The notes beneath the pieces were generated by a model that had not been told where the DNA came from, did not search any database, and saw only the letters and a program-made list of their open reading frames with translations. The position numbers and the translations under genes are program-made. Positions 53,668 to 63,448 of a stretch of 64,000 nt of DNA are shown in pieces; within the stretch, counting starts at the first letter, position 1; every line of letters begins with the position of its first letter. This stretch comes from JAAXHB01 sp965221635 (GTDB taxonomy: Bacteria > Actinomycetota > Acidimicrobiia > Acidimicrobiales > Aldehydirespiratoraceae): contig OZ244902.1 of NCBI GenBank assembly GCA_965221635.1, forward strand, positions 868,001 to 932,000. The letters run 5' to 3'.

Positions 53668-54308
53668 GCAGCGCCGACGCGGGTCGGGTGATCGTGCAGG
53701 AGGCTGTGATCCCGGCTTGTGAGGGACGAGCCGTTGAGGTTCGGGCGGGTCAGCGGCTGCGAATCATTGCCCTGGACGGGCCGCAGGTGGCGGACTCCAC
53801 TTTCGTGGCGCTGGACAACCCACGTGAGGGCTACCACGCCGGCCAGACGGTGGCGTTGAACATGCTGGCGGGCACCGGCACGATGCGGTGGATCACCACG
53901 CTGTGGTCGCGTCCGCCTTATGAGCGTCCCATGCTCGAGGTCACCGCCGACACCGTGGGTGTTCACTTCGCCTGGAACGGCGGGCGCTGTTCGAGAGGCG
54001 TGTACGCCGTGCGAGACGGAATCACCACACAGCGGCGCACCTGCCAGGACAACCTCGAGGAGGCGGTTCGGCCTTGGGGTGTCGACCCCGACCTGATACC
54101 CGACGTGTTCAACGTGTTCATGCACACCGACGTTTCCGACGACAGCCGTCTGGTGTTTCGCGAGTCACCCGCCCAAGCTGGTGACTACATCGACCTTGAG
54201 GCCCGCATCGACGTGCTGGCCGCGGTGTCGGCCTGCCCGAGCGAAACCTCGGCCTCAAACGGCGGCGTCCCCAAACGCCTCGGCCTGGAAGTATGGACCC
54301 CGGCCTGA
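53664..54308 (+). CDS. DUF1989 (urea carboxylase-associated) protein
   Basis: 214 residues from the GTG at 53664 overlapping the previous stop. The family pattern is clear: GQRLRIIALDGPQVADSTFV, HAGQTVALNML, and NVFMHTDVS. DUF1989 proteins usually neighbour urea carboxylase or guanidine/amine catabolic genes. Here the neighbours are Rieske oxygenases, a different setting. Catalytic activity unknown. Confidence 0.88.
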   Translation: MSSADAGRVIVQEAVIPACEGRAVEVRAGQRLRIIALDGPQVADSTFVALDNPREGYHAGQTVALNMLAGTGTMRWITTLWSRPPYERPMLEVTADTVGVHFAWNGGRCSRGVYAVRDGITTQRRTCQDNLEEAVRPWGVDPDLIPDVFNVFMHTDVSDDSRLVFRESPAQAGDYIDLEARIDVLAAVSACPSETSASNGGVPKRLGLEVWTPA

Positions 54309-54422
54309 GCACCATGCCAACGGCGTCGACAACAACCCGGCGCCGGCCGGCCGCGTGCCCAACGCCGCCAGCCCCACCAAGCCAAACGAAAGACCAGCGA
54401 CCATGACCGAAGGACACAAGCG

Positions 54423-54740
54423 ATGACCGTGAGGATGGTGCGCAAGGCACAGGTGAACTCCAGCGACGTGGCCCGCGTGCGCGACTGGATCGCCGGTTAC
54501 ACCCGGTGGATGGCCGATCACGATCCCAGCCGGGTGCAGGTGACCTCGTGGATGGAGGCCTACGGCGCCTACGGAGTGGCCTACTGGATGTTCGACGCCG
54601 ACGACCTCGCCACCCTCGACCGCTTCCTGGAGGAGCTACCCACCCATCAGGCCTACAGGGACATCCTCATGGCCGGCAGCGAACTCTTCGTCTCGGGCCA
54701 AACCAGCGACCTACTCCTAAAGCAAGCAACCCCCAACTAA
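54423..54740 (+). CDS. Small protein, possibly dimeric alpha/beta-barrel
   Basis: 105 residues, 114 bp after the DUF1989 gene. Sequence: VRMVRKAQVNSSDVARVRDW, then WMEAYGAYGVAYWMFDADDL. The beta-alpha-beta look resembles stress-responsive or muconolactone-isomerase-like dimeric barrels, but I cannot assign a family. Likely the last gene of the oxygenase cluster. The 54309-54422 gap holds no clear gene. Confidence 0.6.
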   Translation: MTVRMVRKAQVNSSDVARVRDWIAGYTRWMADHDPSRVQVTSWMEAYGAYGVAYWMFDADDLATLDRFLEELPTHQAYRDILMAGSELFVSGQTSDLLLKQATPN

Positions 54741-54772
54741 CCCTCAACCAAGCCCGGCGGTCGTTGCGGTCG

Positions 54773-55906
54773 TTAGTGGTGGGTGGGGAAGTCTCTTTTG
54801 GGGATCATGCAGTGGACGCCCTTCACTTCATTCACCACTTGGGTCACCTCGAAGTCCGCCGCGCAGCTCAGGTAGGCGTAGGCGATGTGGCGAGGCAGGC
54901 CCAGGCGGGTCTCGCAGAAGGTCAGCGCCTGTCGCACTGCGTTGCGCATGGCTTCGTTGAGGTCGGCGTGCAAGCCGATGGGGATCCAATGCGAGGCCGT
55001 TTCTGCGAACGGGTCGCGGATCAAGCCCACCGCGGCTTGCGCCTGGGGGCCGCGCAGCACCGATAGGCGCAAGTCGGCGCGCAGTGAGCCTTCGAGGGCG
55101 GTTAGTGCCACTTCGCCGTTTCCTTGTGCGAAGTGGGGGTCACCCACCGAGAACAGCGCCCCGGGAACCATCACCGGCAGGTACAGGCGCGACCCCGCCG
55201 TGAGCCATTTCACGTCGAGGTTGCCGCCGTGGGGCCCGGGCGGCCTGGAGCCAACCGGGGTGGAGGTGTCGGGCGCGGTTCCCATCATCCCCAGAAACGG
55301 AGCGATCGGATAAGTCAGCCGCCCGGGCTGGACGCCATCCCATTCGAGCACCGCCCGCGCCGCCAGGGGATCCCCGGCGCCTTGCACCGGCGTGAACACG
55401 GCCACCGTGGGGCCCTGCACCACCGTGCCCGGCGCAGCGGCACAGGTCGCCTCGTGGGGGGCATTGCCGTCGGGCATCTCGTGTGGCAGAGCCCCCAAGC
55501 CGTGACGGTTCGATGTCACCCCGTAGGGCACCCTCAGAGAGAACCCCAGCACGTCCACCACCAGCAGATCCCCCGGCTCGGCGCCCTGCACCTCCACCGG
55601 GCCGGTCACCACGTGCGCACCGTCCGTTCCGAAGGTGTGGGCAACCTCGGCGGCAACCTCCACCGCATCGGCTAGCACCTCGCTGCGGGGCACACCGTGG
55701 GCACCGAAGAACTCCACCGGATCACGCCCCTGGTCTTCGAGAATGCCCTCGTGTGAGAGCGTGTCGATGGTGATCACCGCCCCCTGGGGCACGCTCAGAA
55801 CCGGCTCGTGATCCTGGTTGGGCCACCACCCCCAGGTGATCGTGTCGGGCGTGACCGCCAGATAATGCTCACCACTGATTGGGCCAAGCCCGGCATTGAG
55901 GATCAC
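54773..55906 (-). CDS. Acetamidase/formamidase
   Basis: 377 residues from a GTG at 55906, near the family's usual start; an ATG at 56026 is in frame but adds 40 atypical residues. Motifs: VITIDTLSHEG, GPVEVQGAEPGDLLVV, FLGMMGTAP and GNLDVKWLTAGSRLYLPV are characteristic of FmdA/AmdA amidases that hydrolyse formamide or acetamide to ammonium and the acid. Convergent with the 105-residue gene. Confidence 0.92.
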   Translation of the reverse strand: MILNAGLGPISGEHYLAVTPDTITWGWWPNQDHEPVLSVPQGAVITIDTLSHEGILEDQGRDPVEFFGAHGVPRSEVLADAVEVAAEVAHTFGTDGAHVVTGPVEVQGAEPGDLLVVDVLGFSLRVPYGVTSNRHGLGALPHEMPDGNAPHEATCAAAPGTVVQGPTVAVFTPVQGAGDPLAARAVLEWDGVQPGRLTYPIAPFLGMMGTAPDTSTPVGSRPPGPHGGNLDVKWLTAGSRLYLPVMVPGALFSVGDPHFAQGNGEVALTALEGSLRADLRLSVLRGPQAQAAVGLIRDPFAETASHWIPIGLHADLNEAMRNAVRQALTFCETRLGLPRHIAYAYLSCAADFEVTQVVNEVKGVHCMIPKRDFPTHH

Positions 55907-56075
55907 AGCAACGATTCTCGCAGGCCCGACCCATCTGGTGCGCAATGCGCCACTTCGAAGTTGGTGCGCGCTGTGAGACACCTCGGCCCGTGCCGGCTTT
56001 GACTGGGTTACTGCGGATCGAAGCACCGACCGGGATCACGACACATGGCACCGTTACGGTTGTTTGGGTTGTCTG

Positions 56076-56804
56076 TCACGTCGGGGTTAGGTGCCCGTTG
56101 GTGAGAAGCAGCGTTTTGTCCATTCGTTGGGCGATCTCGCGGTCGTGGGTGGCAACCACCAGGGTCTTTTCGGTTCGGGTGGCCACCGAGAGGATCAAGT
56201 CGATCAGGGCGTCCGACGACGCGGCGTCGAGCGAACCGGTCGGTTCGTCACACAGCAGGATCCTCGGGTTGGTCACCAAAGCGCGCGCCACTGCCACACG
56301 TTGGGTTTCACCTCCCGACAAGCGCCCGGGTGAGGCTTCGGGCTCGCCGAAGCCCACCTCCGCAAGCGCTTGGACTGCTGCGCCCTTGTGGGGCCGGTCG
56401 CCTCTGATGCGCAATGGCAGGGTGACGTTCTCGGCAACGGTCAGCTCGGGTAGCAGTTCACCGAACTGGAACACCATGGCCACGTTGCGCTGCCGGTGCT
56501 TGGCCCGTTGACGCGGTGAGGCCGCCATCAGATCAACTCCGGCCACCACCACCTCACCCGCGGCGGGCGCCACAATTCCCGCCAGCACGTGCAGCAGCGT
56601 TGTCTTTCCCGAGCCGCTCGGCCCCATGATGGCGACGCGTGACCCTTCCGGCACCTCCAGATCAAGGTCGCGCAGCACGCTGCGCGCACCGTAGGACACC
56701 CAAACCGACCGACAACGGATGGCAACCTCGTTGCCTTCGCGCGGCATGTGGGCATTTCCGCGGCGCGCCTGGTGTTCGTGAAGTGCGGGGGTAGGTGGGG
56801 GCAT
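56076..56804 (-). CDS. ABC ATPase, LolD/MacB type
   Basis: 242 residues from the ATG at 56804 (AAGGA upstream; an ATG at 56747 is an alternative). Walker A GPSGSGKTT, Q-loop FQFGELLPELT, signature LSGGETQR, Walker B LLCDEPTGSLD, switch THD. Partner of the FtsX-like permease encoded just upstream at 56868-58931. Confidence 0.92.
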   Translation of the reverse strand: MPPPTPALHEHQARRGNAHMPREGNEVAIRCRSVWVSYGARSVLRDLDLEVPEGSRVAIMGPSGSGKTTLLHVLAGIVAPAAGEVVVAGVDLMAASPRQRAKHRQRNVAMVFQFGELLPELTVAENVTLPLRIRGDRPHKGAAVQALAEVGFGEPEASPGRLSGGETQRVAVARALVTNPRILLCDEPTGSLDAASSDALIDLILSVATRTEKTLVVATHDREIAQRMDKTLLLTNGHLTPT

Positions 56805-56867
56805 GGCCTTTTCCTTGGTTGTGATCCTGTCTCACGTCGGGTCGCGATCCTTGGGTGCGGAGCGGGT

Positions 56868-58931
56868 TCAGTCTTGAACGCGGAGCGCTGTTTGGGTGGT
56901 GGTTGTTTGCACGTATCCGGCTGCGGCGCATGCCGCGGCAGCGGCGGCGACAACGGTGGCCGCCGCAAAGGTGATGGAGGCCCACCAGTAGGTGAACGAG
57001 GCTTCGGTGACCTCGGCGTAGGCCTTGGCGCCGACCGCGCCCACCACAGCACCACCGAGACCCACGATCAGCACCACCGAGGCCGCTTCAGCCGCGGCGA
57101 TCCCGCGGATCGTGCCCGGTGAAGCGCCGATCCCGAACAGGCGCATTCGGGTTCCGGCGCCTTGCGCGGCGGAGGTGACCACCCACAACAGCAACGCCAG
57201 CAGTGCCCCCGTGGCTGCGATGCCGATGGCTGTGAGGATCCAGGGCACCAGCGGGGACTCCTTGAACTCGTCATCGGCCTTGGTGCGCACCCATATGCCG
57301 CTGCGATCGGCGTTTGCCACGTATGCCCTCAGCACCGAGTCCGCCCGATACAGGTCGGTGGTCACCAGGAGGTTCCCTTCAAACTCGGCCCGGGGCGGCG
57401 GGGTGGTGGCGAACATGTCCACGCCTCGCAGCGTGGAACTCACGCCAGGGCCCGGCACCACCCCTTCGGGGCCGCATTCCAACATGTCAAAGGCCAGAGG
57501 GAGCCGATCACAATCCACCACAAGCGTGAACACCGAAGGCTGCGGCCCTGGGACATGCTCGGAGTACGCCTTCACGAACACTCCGCCCGCTCGACGTTCC
57601 AACGTGGTCAGGGTTTCGGCATCAAAGTCGCCGTTGAGGAACACGGTCTCAAACGTCGGCTCCGGCTGTGGCGGATCATCGGCACGATTGGCGGCAATGT
57701 AGGACGCCCCGATCGGCACCAGCACCGCCAGTGAGGCCAGGGCTGTGAGCGGACGTGCCGACACCGACGCCGACCATCGCAACCGGCTGCCCACCAACAA
57801 GGCCAACACCGACCGGCCCCTCACCAGCGCTCGCCCTGCCCAACTCGTCAACACCGGCAAGGCCAACACCACGCACAGCGACGCCGCGATCACCCCGGTG
57901 AGCAGCAACCGCACAGCCTCCAAACCCGAACGCGTCACCGCAAGGCCGATAATCCCCACCGACAAGCCCAGAGGCGCCACCCGCCACCAGCGGGGCCGCT
58001 GCGGAATCACAGCGGAGGGACGCGAACCCGGCGAACGCTTGGGGTGCAGCACCGCCAACCCCACGCACAGTGCCACCACCATCACCCCCACCAGAGCACC
58101 CATCCACCACGGCAGTGCCAAGTCTCCCGCCAGCACCGCATCACCCACCAGCGGCACCCTCACCAACCCGGGCGACACCAGCACCCACAACAGCACCCCT
58201 GCGGCCACGCCGGGAACCACCACAACCGCCACACTCACGCCCACCACCCACAACAACCCCCACGGGGTGGCGCCCAAGGCCGAGAGCACTCCAAGGCGCC
58301 GCTCCAAGCCCAAACCCACCGGACCCAGCGCCGCCCACAGCACCCCAACACCGATCACGAATACCAAACCCGCACCTGCCCACAACGCGTTGCTCGGACG
58401 AATCGCCGGCAGCGGACCGCCCCACCCTTCACCCGTGGAACCCATGGCATGGGGCCAGCGCAACTCAACCTCCGGGCCGACAAATCGATAAGCCACAAGT
58501 TCGTCGGCTACACCTACCCCCTCGTTTCCAATCACACGAGCGTCAGGGAAGCGCATCTGTAGTCGTTCATCGGATTCCATCCGCCTCGCCAACTCCGGCG
58601 ACACAAACCAATCACCCACCTCCCAATCCGAAGGCACTCCCACCACGGTCACGCCCGGGGTATCGATGCGAAAGCGTCGAATGTAGAGCGGCTCACCGTC
58701 CACACCGTCATAGGTCACACCCTCGAACAGATCCGGCTCCTGGCCAACGGGAACATCGGCGAATGATCTCTCGACCCTCCTGTCGTGGGTCCGCTGCGAC
58801 ATGAGCGCAGCACTCACCGCCGTGCATGCCATCAGCGCGACGAGGCCCCCTGCCACGGCCAGGACGACGCTTCGACCGCGAAATGCGGACGACCCCCTCC
58901 AAGAAACAGCGAGAGCCGTCCGCAACATCAC
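56868..58931 (-). CDS. FtsX-like ABC permease
   Basis: 687 residues. An N-terminal helix, a large extracytoplasmic domain (about residues 45-180), then three helices, a linker, and a second block with an extracytoplasmic domain (about 400-560) and three C-terminal helices. Two FtsX-like halves in one chain, as in MacB/lipoprotein-export or antimicrobial-peptide systems. The sequence LGLERRLGVLSALGATPWG is the typical coupling segment. Cargo unknown. Confidence 0.88.
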   Translation of the reverse strand: MMLRTALAVSWRGSSAFRGRSVVLAVAGGLVALMACTAVSAALMSQRTHDRRVERSFADVPVGQEPDLFEGVTYDGVDGEPLYIRRFRIDTPGVTVVGVPSDWEVGDWFVSPELARRMESDERLQMRFPDARVIGNEGVGVADELVAYRFVGPEVELRWPHAMGSTGEGWGGPLPAIRPSNALWAGAGLVFVIGVGVLWAALGPVGLGLERRLGVLSALGATPWGLLWVVGVSVAVVVVPGVAAGVLLWVLVSPGLVRVPLVGDAVLAGDLALPWWMGALVGVMVVALCVGLAVLHPKRSPGSRPSAVIPQRPRWWRVAPLGLSVGIIGLAVTRSGLEAVRLLLTGVIAASLCVVLALPVLTSWAGRALVRGRSVLALLVGSRLRWSASVSARPLTALASLAVLVPIGASYIAANRADDPPQPEPTFETVFLNGDFDAETLTTLERRAGGVFVKAYSEHVPGPQPSVFTLVVDCDRLPLAFDMLECGPEGVVPGPGVSSTLRGVDMFATTPPPRAEFEGNLLVTTDLYRADSVLRAYVANADRSGIWVRTKADDEFKESPLVPWILTAIGIAATGALLALLLWVVTSAAQGAGTRMRLFGIGASPGTIRGIAAAEAASVVLIVGLGGAVVGAVGAKAYAEVTEASFTYWWASITFAAATVVAAAAAACAAAGYVQTTTTQTALRVQD

Positions 58932-59394
58932 GGCACAAGGGTGTGAGTGCCGTTCAAGGCGCTGAACACACCCACGGTATGCTCGGGAATTGCAGAGCGG
59001 GCTGCCGTGCTACACAGCCTGCCAACTCTCACAATCATCTGGCCACCGCCATGAGTGTTCTCATATGCAGGCCTCCGTGTCGGGGTTCGGAGTTGCGTTT
59101 CCAAGAACAGTAGCTGAGAGTCGAGACATTTTCAACCGCCAAGAATTCCCGATTTGCCACACGATTTGATCTTGATTTGTGCTGATAATCCTACTTTTTT
59201 GTTGATCTTGACCAGTCTCCAATACAGCAGTTGAGACAATATCAGAAGCATTTGTCATAGTATTATTAGCATTTGTTGGTGATGATATGACAGAGCCGGC
59301 TTCAGATCCATGTCTATGAATTCGGCGGTTGGCAAGGCCCGGTGTTGTGGAGGTGCCGACCTGCCAGGCCTGAGTACGGAGGGACGCAACTCAC
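58932..59394. other. Intergenic region with an AT-rich patch (about 59095-59290)
   Basis: Between the divergent permease and amidohydrolase genes. Most of it is ordinary GC-rich DNA, but roughly 200 nt from 59095 are clearly AT-rich (runs such as CTACTTTTTTGTTGATC). On the minus strand the patch is open as a Ser/Thr/Asn/Gln-rich peptide (59061-59258, MTNASDIVSTAVLETGQDQQ at its start) whose composition is unlike any gene here. No family is recognised; it may be a transferred fragment or a non-coding regulatory stretch. Confidence 0.5.
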
Positions 59395-60876
59395 GTGGCT
59401 ACACCCATCTCTCCGAGGTTCCAAGTCCCCGGGGTGAATCGGCAAGTTTCGGGCATCTACGATGCGGAGGTGAGCGGAACTGGCATCTCCCAGGAAGCGA
59501 CCTTGCTGATCACTGGCGGGGACGTTGTGACCATGAACCCGCGGCGGGAGGTGCTCACCGGTGGCGCGGTGGCCGTGCGGGACGCCGAGATCGCCGCGGT
59601 CGGGTCGTCTTCTGCGCTGGCTGCTCGGTTCCCCGACGCCGAGGTGATCGATGCCGCCGGGTGCGTGGTGACCCCGGGGATGGTCAATGCCCACCAGCAC
59701 CTCACCGGCGACCCGCTCATTCGCAGTTGCATTCCCGACCTGCTGGCGCCGGGCGTGTCGATCTTCGAGTGGTCGGTTCCGGCCCACGCCGCCCACACCG
59801 GTGACGATGACGAGCTCTCGGCGTTGTTGTCCTGCGCGGAGAACCTGGTCAACGGCGTGACCACCGTGGTGGAGGCCGGCACCGTTGCCCACCCGCACCG
59901 TGTGGCCGCCGCGATGGCCGCCTCCGGTATTCGCGGCACGATCGGCACCTGGGGTTGGGACATCGACCAAGGGCCGTTTGCCGCGCCCGCACCCGAAGTG
60001 CTCGACCGTCAGCGTGAGGTGCTTGACGCGTACCCGCCGCAATCAGCCGGCCTGGTGCAGGGCTGGGTGACGTTGGTGGGCCACGACCTGGCCGGTGACG
60101 AACTGTTGGCCGGGGCCGCGGATCTGGCCCGAGCCCGCAACACCGGGCTCACGTTGCACATGTCACCCACGTCTTCTGATCCCGAGCGTTACCTGGCCCG
60201 CACCGGTCGCCGTCCCCTGGTGCACCTCGACGCACTCGGGGTGCTGGGCCCGCACCTGCTGATCGGTCACGGCGTGTGGCTCGATGACACCGAGGTGGAG
60301 CTGGTGCTCGGCAGCCGAAGCGCCATTGCGTACTGCCCGTGGGCGTACCTGCGTCTCGGTCAGGGGGTGTGCGCCAACGGCCGTCACGCCGAGATCACAG
60401 AACGCGGCGGGCGGGTGGCGTTGGGATGTGACGCCTCAAACGCGGGTGACGTGTGCGACATCCTGCGAGTGGCCGCCCTCGCCGCGGGTCTGGCTCGTGA
60501 CACGCGCATCGATCCCGAGCGTTTCGGCGCCGACACCGCCTTCGAGCTGGCCACCATCGCCGGGGCCGAAGCGATCGGCATGAGCGACCGCATTGGTTCC
60601 CTGGAGCCGAACAAGCAGGCCGACATCGTGGTGCACGACACCACCGGTCTCAACTGGTCGCCAAGGGGCGACACGGCGCTGCAACTGGTGTGGGGCAGCG
60701 ACGGCCGCTCAGTGCGCGACGTGCTGGTGGCCGGGCGTCAGGTGGTGCGCAACGGCAAGTGCGTCACCGTGGACGTGCCCGCGCTAAGAGCCGAAGCCGA
60801 AGCAGCGCAAGAGTCGTTGATCAAACGAGCCGGATTGCGCCCAGCGCCCCGCTGGCCCCACATAAACAGCCACTGA
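59395..60876 (+). CDS. Amidohydrolase of the TRZ/ATZ or guanine-deaminase-like family
   Basis: 493 residues from a GTG at 59395 (GAGGG 12 nt upstream); a GTG at 59470 is a plausible shorter start. The metal-binding motif MVNAHQHLTGD, later His in GLTLHMSPTS and LLIGHGVWL, and the catalytic-type Asp in ALGCDASNAGD are those of the cytosine/8-oxoguanine/S-adenosylhomocysteine deaminase group. The C-terminus shows the composite beta-domain (LEPNKQADIVVHD). Exact substrate unclear. Confidence 0.88.
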   Translation: MATPISPRFQVPGVNRQVSGIYDAEVSGTGISQEATLLITGGDVVTMNPRREVLTGGAVAVRDAEIAAVGSSSALAARFPDAEVIDAAGCVVTPGMVNAHQHLTGDPLIRSCIPDLLAPGVSIFEWSVPAHAAHTGDDDELSALLSCAENLVNGVTTVVEAGTVAHPHRVAAAMAASGIRGTIGTWGWDIDQGPFAAPAPEVLDRQREVLDAYPPQSAGLVQGWVTLVGHDLAGDELLAGAADLARARNTGLTLHMSPTSSDPERYLARTGRRPLVHLDALGVLGPHLLIGHGVWLDDTEVELVLGSRSAIAYCPWAYLRLGQGVCANGRHAEITERGGRVALGCDASNAGDVCDILRVAALAAGLARDTRIDPERFGADTAFELATIAGAEAIGMSDRIGSLEPNKQADIVVHDTTGLNWSPRGDTALQLVWGSDGRSVRDVLVAGRQVVRNGKCVTVDVPALRAEAEAAQESLIKRAGLRPAPRWPHINSH

Positions 60877-60932
60877 CACCACCCGATCCCAGGTGGCCTA
60901 GCCTGCGTTCGGAGCGGCACCTGGAGGGTGTT

Positions 60933-61952
60933 ATGAAGGTGGCAGTTGTGACCGGGCCGGGTGCGGTGGAGGTGCGCGACGAACCTCGGCCGGCGCCTGG
61001 GGATCAGGACTTGATCGTGGAGGTCGGGGCGTGCGGGTTGTGCACGATGGAGCGCCGGTTGTTTGCGGGCACCAAGGCAATCTACCCGTCCGCGCCGGGT
61101 CACGAGGCCGCGGGTCGGGTGGTGGAAGTGGGAGCGGAGGTGGCCGGGCTTGGCGGGGTGCCCGCAGTGGGCGACCTGGTCACCATGGACTTGCTCACCA
61201 GGTGCGGGGCGTGTAGCCAGTGTCGCAGGGGCCGAAGCGCGCTTTGTCGCCGTCCCCAGGGCGGGCGACTCTCCGACGGGACGATCTCGCTGGGCGCGGG
61301 ATTGTCGGAGTATGTGCGGGTGTCGGCCCGTCAGGCGTACCCGGTGGGCGACATACCCATCGAGCAGGCCGCCATGGGTGAGCCGCTGGCTTGCGTGGTG
61401 CATTCGGTGCGTCTCGGCGGGTTCCGGGCCGGTGACCGGGTGGCGATCATCGGCGCGGGTTACATGGGCCGCTTGCATCAGGCGCTCTGCCTGCGCCAGG
61501 GAGCGGCCGACGTTGCGGCGATCGACGTGAGCGACGTTCGCCGCGCCGAGGCCTTGGCGGCCGGCGCCTCCCGGGTGGCCACGCCAGCCGAGGCCGCCGA
61601 TGGCTGGCACGCAGCCTTCGACGTGGTGTTCGTGACCGCCGGTGTGGCCGGGGCGGTGGAACTGGCGTTGGATTTGTGCGACGACGGTGGAGCGGTGGTG
61701 CTCTACGGGGCTTTCCCCAAAGACGTGACCGCGGGCGTTGGCGCGGATCGGATACACCACCACGAACTGTCGATCATCGGTGTGTACAGCCAGGAGCCCG
61801 AGGACTGGCGCACCGCCGCGGGACTGCTCGCATCAGGTGCCCTGGCCGCCGATCTCGACGCGCTTGTGACCGCCCGTTACGGCCTCACCGACGTGGCCGA
61901 CGCCATGGAACTCGCCGCCTCCCAACCCGTGTATCGAGTGCTGGTGGGCTGA
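60933..61952 (+). CDS. Zinc-dependent medium-chain alcohol/polyol dehydrogenase
   Basis: 339 residues from the ATG at 60933, with GGAGGG 5 nt upstream. GACGLCTMERRLF carries the catalytic Cys, PGHEAAGRVVEVG the His-Glu pair, and CGACSQCRRGRSALC the structural zinc Cys set. Rossmann motif VAIIGAGYMGRLHQ. Polyol dehydrogenase-like; with the FGGY kinase after it a polyol or ketose route is likely (inference). Confidence 0.92.
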   Translation: MKVAVVTGPGAVEVRDEPRPAPGDQDLIVEVGACGLCTMERRLFAGTKAIYPSAPGHEAAGRVVEVGAEVAGLGGVPAVGDLVTMDLLTRCGACSQCRRGRSALCRRPQGGRLSDGTISLGAGLSEYVRVSARQAYPVGDIPIEQAAMGEPLACVVHSVRLGGFRAGDRVAIIGAGYMGRLHQALCLRQGAADVAAIDVSDVRRAEALAAGASRVATPAEAADGWHAAFDVVFVTAGVAGAVELALDLCDDGGAVVLYGAFPKDVTAGVGADRIHHHELSIIGVYSQEPEDWRTAAGLLASGALAADLDALVTARYGLTDVADAMELAASQPVYRVLVG

Positions 61953-62011
61953 CCTTCGCAGCTGTTGAGCGATCCCCGAGGTACCCGTGCGAACAAGGGG
62001 AAGATGAGGCG

Positions 62012-63382
62012 ATGAACGAGGTGGCGGTGGGCGTGGATGTGGGCAGCAGCGGAGTGCGCGCCGTGGCACTCGACGCCGACGGTGAGTTGCGGGCGTGGGT
62101 TCGGGCGCCGTTCGAGCAGGCCGCTTCGTGGCCTGCCGGTTGGGCCGATCCGCGGGTGTGGCTCGACGGGATCGAGGCCGTGCTTGCGCAGGTGCAGGCC
62201 ACCGGAGCGAAGCTCGCGTCGATAGCGATTGGCGGCCAGAGCCCCACCACTGTGCCCGTGCCCCGCCTCGATCACCCGCCGTCCGGCACACCCCCGCTCC
62301 GGCCGGGAACCGGTGCGTTGGGCATAGCGATCACGTGTCGCAACCCGATCGGGGTGGGACTGTCCCGCCAGGATCAGCATCAAGCCCACGTAACGGAACT
62401 CTCGCGTGAGTTGGGCTACCCCGTGGCCGGCGCCGAGATATGGGACTGGGCGGTGGGCGTGATGGGCGCCGGTTGCGTGCAAGGCGTGTGGGCAAACGAC
62501 GAACTGCTCTCGGGCCATGGCGAACCGGTGGCGGTGGGCAAAATCGCGGGTCGCAGCGACGGAACGCTCGGGGTGGCGCCCGGCACGCCGCTGGTGTGCG
62601 GGCACAACGACGCCTACATGAGTTTCTGGGGTGGCGGGCTGGGCACACCGGGCCGGGGTCACGATCCGGGTGGCCGCACCGGCGGGCTCGGCGTTGCCGT
62701 CGCCGCCGAGACCCGGCCTGCGACCGTGCTGGGGTTTCCGAGCCCGGTGGCCGGGGTGGAGGTTGTGGGCGGCCCTGTGAACGGTCACGGCGAGTTGCTG
62801 GACTGGTGGGCTGCCGTGTCGGGCAACACGATCAGCGAGGTGCTGGCCGCCGCCGCAACCGTGCCTGCCGGGGCCGAGGGTGTGGTGGTGCTGCCCTACC
62901 ACGACGGGGAAAGGGCGCCCCGATGGCTCACCGCGCTGCGTGGAGAGATCTCCAACCTGAGCTTCCACACAAGCGCCGCGCACATCGCCCGAGCGGTGCT
63001 GGAATCGGCCGCTTACGGGCTTCGCCACATCCGCGACGATCTGGAAGCCGACGGGGTTGCCATGGATGTGATGGGTTGCGGCGGGTCGCCGGCACGAAGC
63101 GGGTTGTGGTGCCGGATCAAGGCGTCGGTGCTTCAGGTTCCAGTGGAGGCCCCCGAACGCCCCGAGCAGCTGTCGGCTCACGGGTGCGCCCTTGCGGCGG
63201 GTGCGGCGATCGGCTGGTGGCCGGGCGTGGGCGCCGACAATGTGGACTGCTGGCCGATACCCAACTTCACCCCGATTGAGCCGACCTCCGATCCCGCCGA
63301 GATCGCCGCCTACGAAGCCGCGTATGGGCGGTTCCTCGCGGCGGGGGACGCGGCTGCGGCTCGTGCGAGCACCTCGGCCTAG
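62012..63382 (+). CDS. FGGY-family carbohydrate kinase
   Basis: 456 residues from the ATG at 62012 with GGGGAAG upstream. N-terminal GVDVGSSGVRAVALDADGEL, sugar-site region (TLGVAPGTPLVCGHNDAYMS) and C-terminal adenosine motif DVMGCGGSPARSGLWCRIKA. Members phosphorylate xylulose, glycerol, ribulose or related sugars. The conserved N-terminal substrate region is shortened compared with xylulokinase (about 490 residues). Confidence 0.9.
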   Translation: MNEVAVGVDVGSSGVRAVALDADGELRAWVRAPFEQAASWPAGWADPRVWLDGIEAVLAQVQATGAKLASIAIGGQSPTTVPVPRLDHPPSGTPPLRPGTGALGIAITCRNPIGVGLSRQDQHQAHVTELSRELGYPVAGAEIWDWAVGVMGAGCVQGVWANDELLSGHGEPVAVGKIAGRSDGTLGVAPGTPLVCGHNDAYMSFWGGGLGTPGRGHDPGGRTGGLGVAVAAETRPATVLGFPSPVAGVEVVGGPVNGHGELLDWWAAVSGNTISEVLAAAATVPAGAEGVVVLPYHDGERAPRWLTALRGEISNLSFHTSAAHIARAVLESAAYGLRHIRDDLEADGVAMDVMGCGGSPARSGLWCRIKASVLQVPVEAPERPEQLSAHGCALAAGAAIGWWPGVGADNVDCWPIPNFTPIEPTSDPAEIAAYEAAYGRFLAAGDAAAARASTSA

Positions 63383-63448
63383 GGTGACAAGCACCCGCCG
63401 CCCGACCCAAGACCCGATTCAAGCATCCAAGTCAAAGGAGAGCCCAAC

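Noticed and set aside
59061..59258. 65-codon minus-strand frame in the AT-rich patch as a real gene.
   Set aside because: No ribosome site or recognisable family; kept only as a compositional anomaly.
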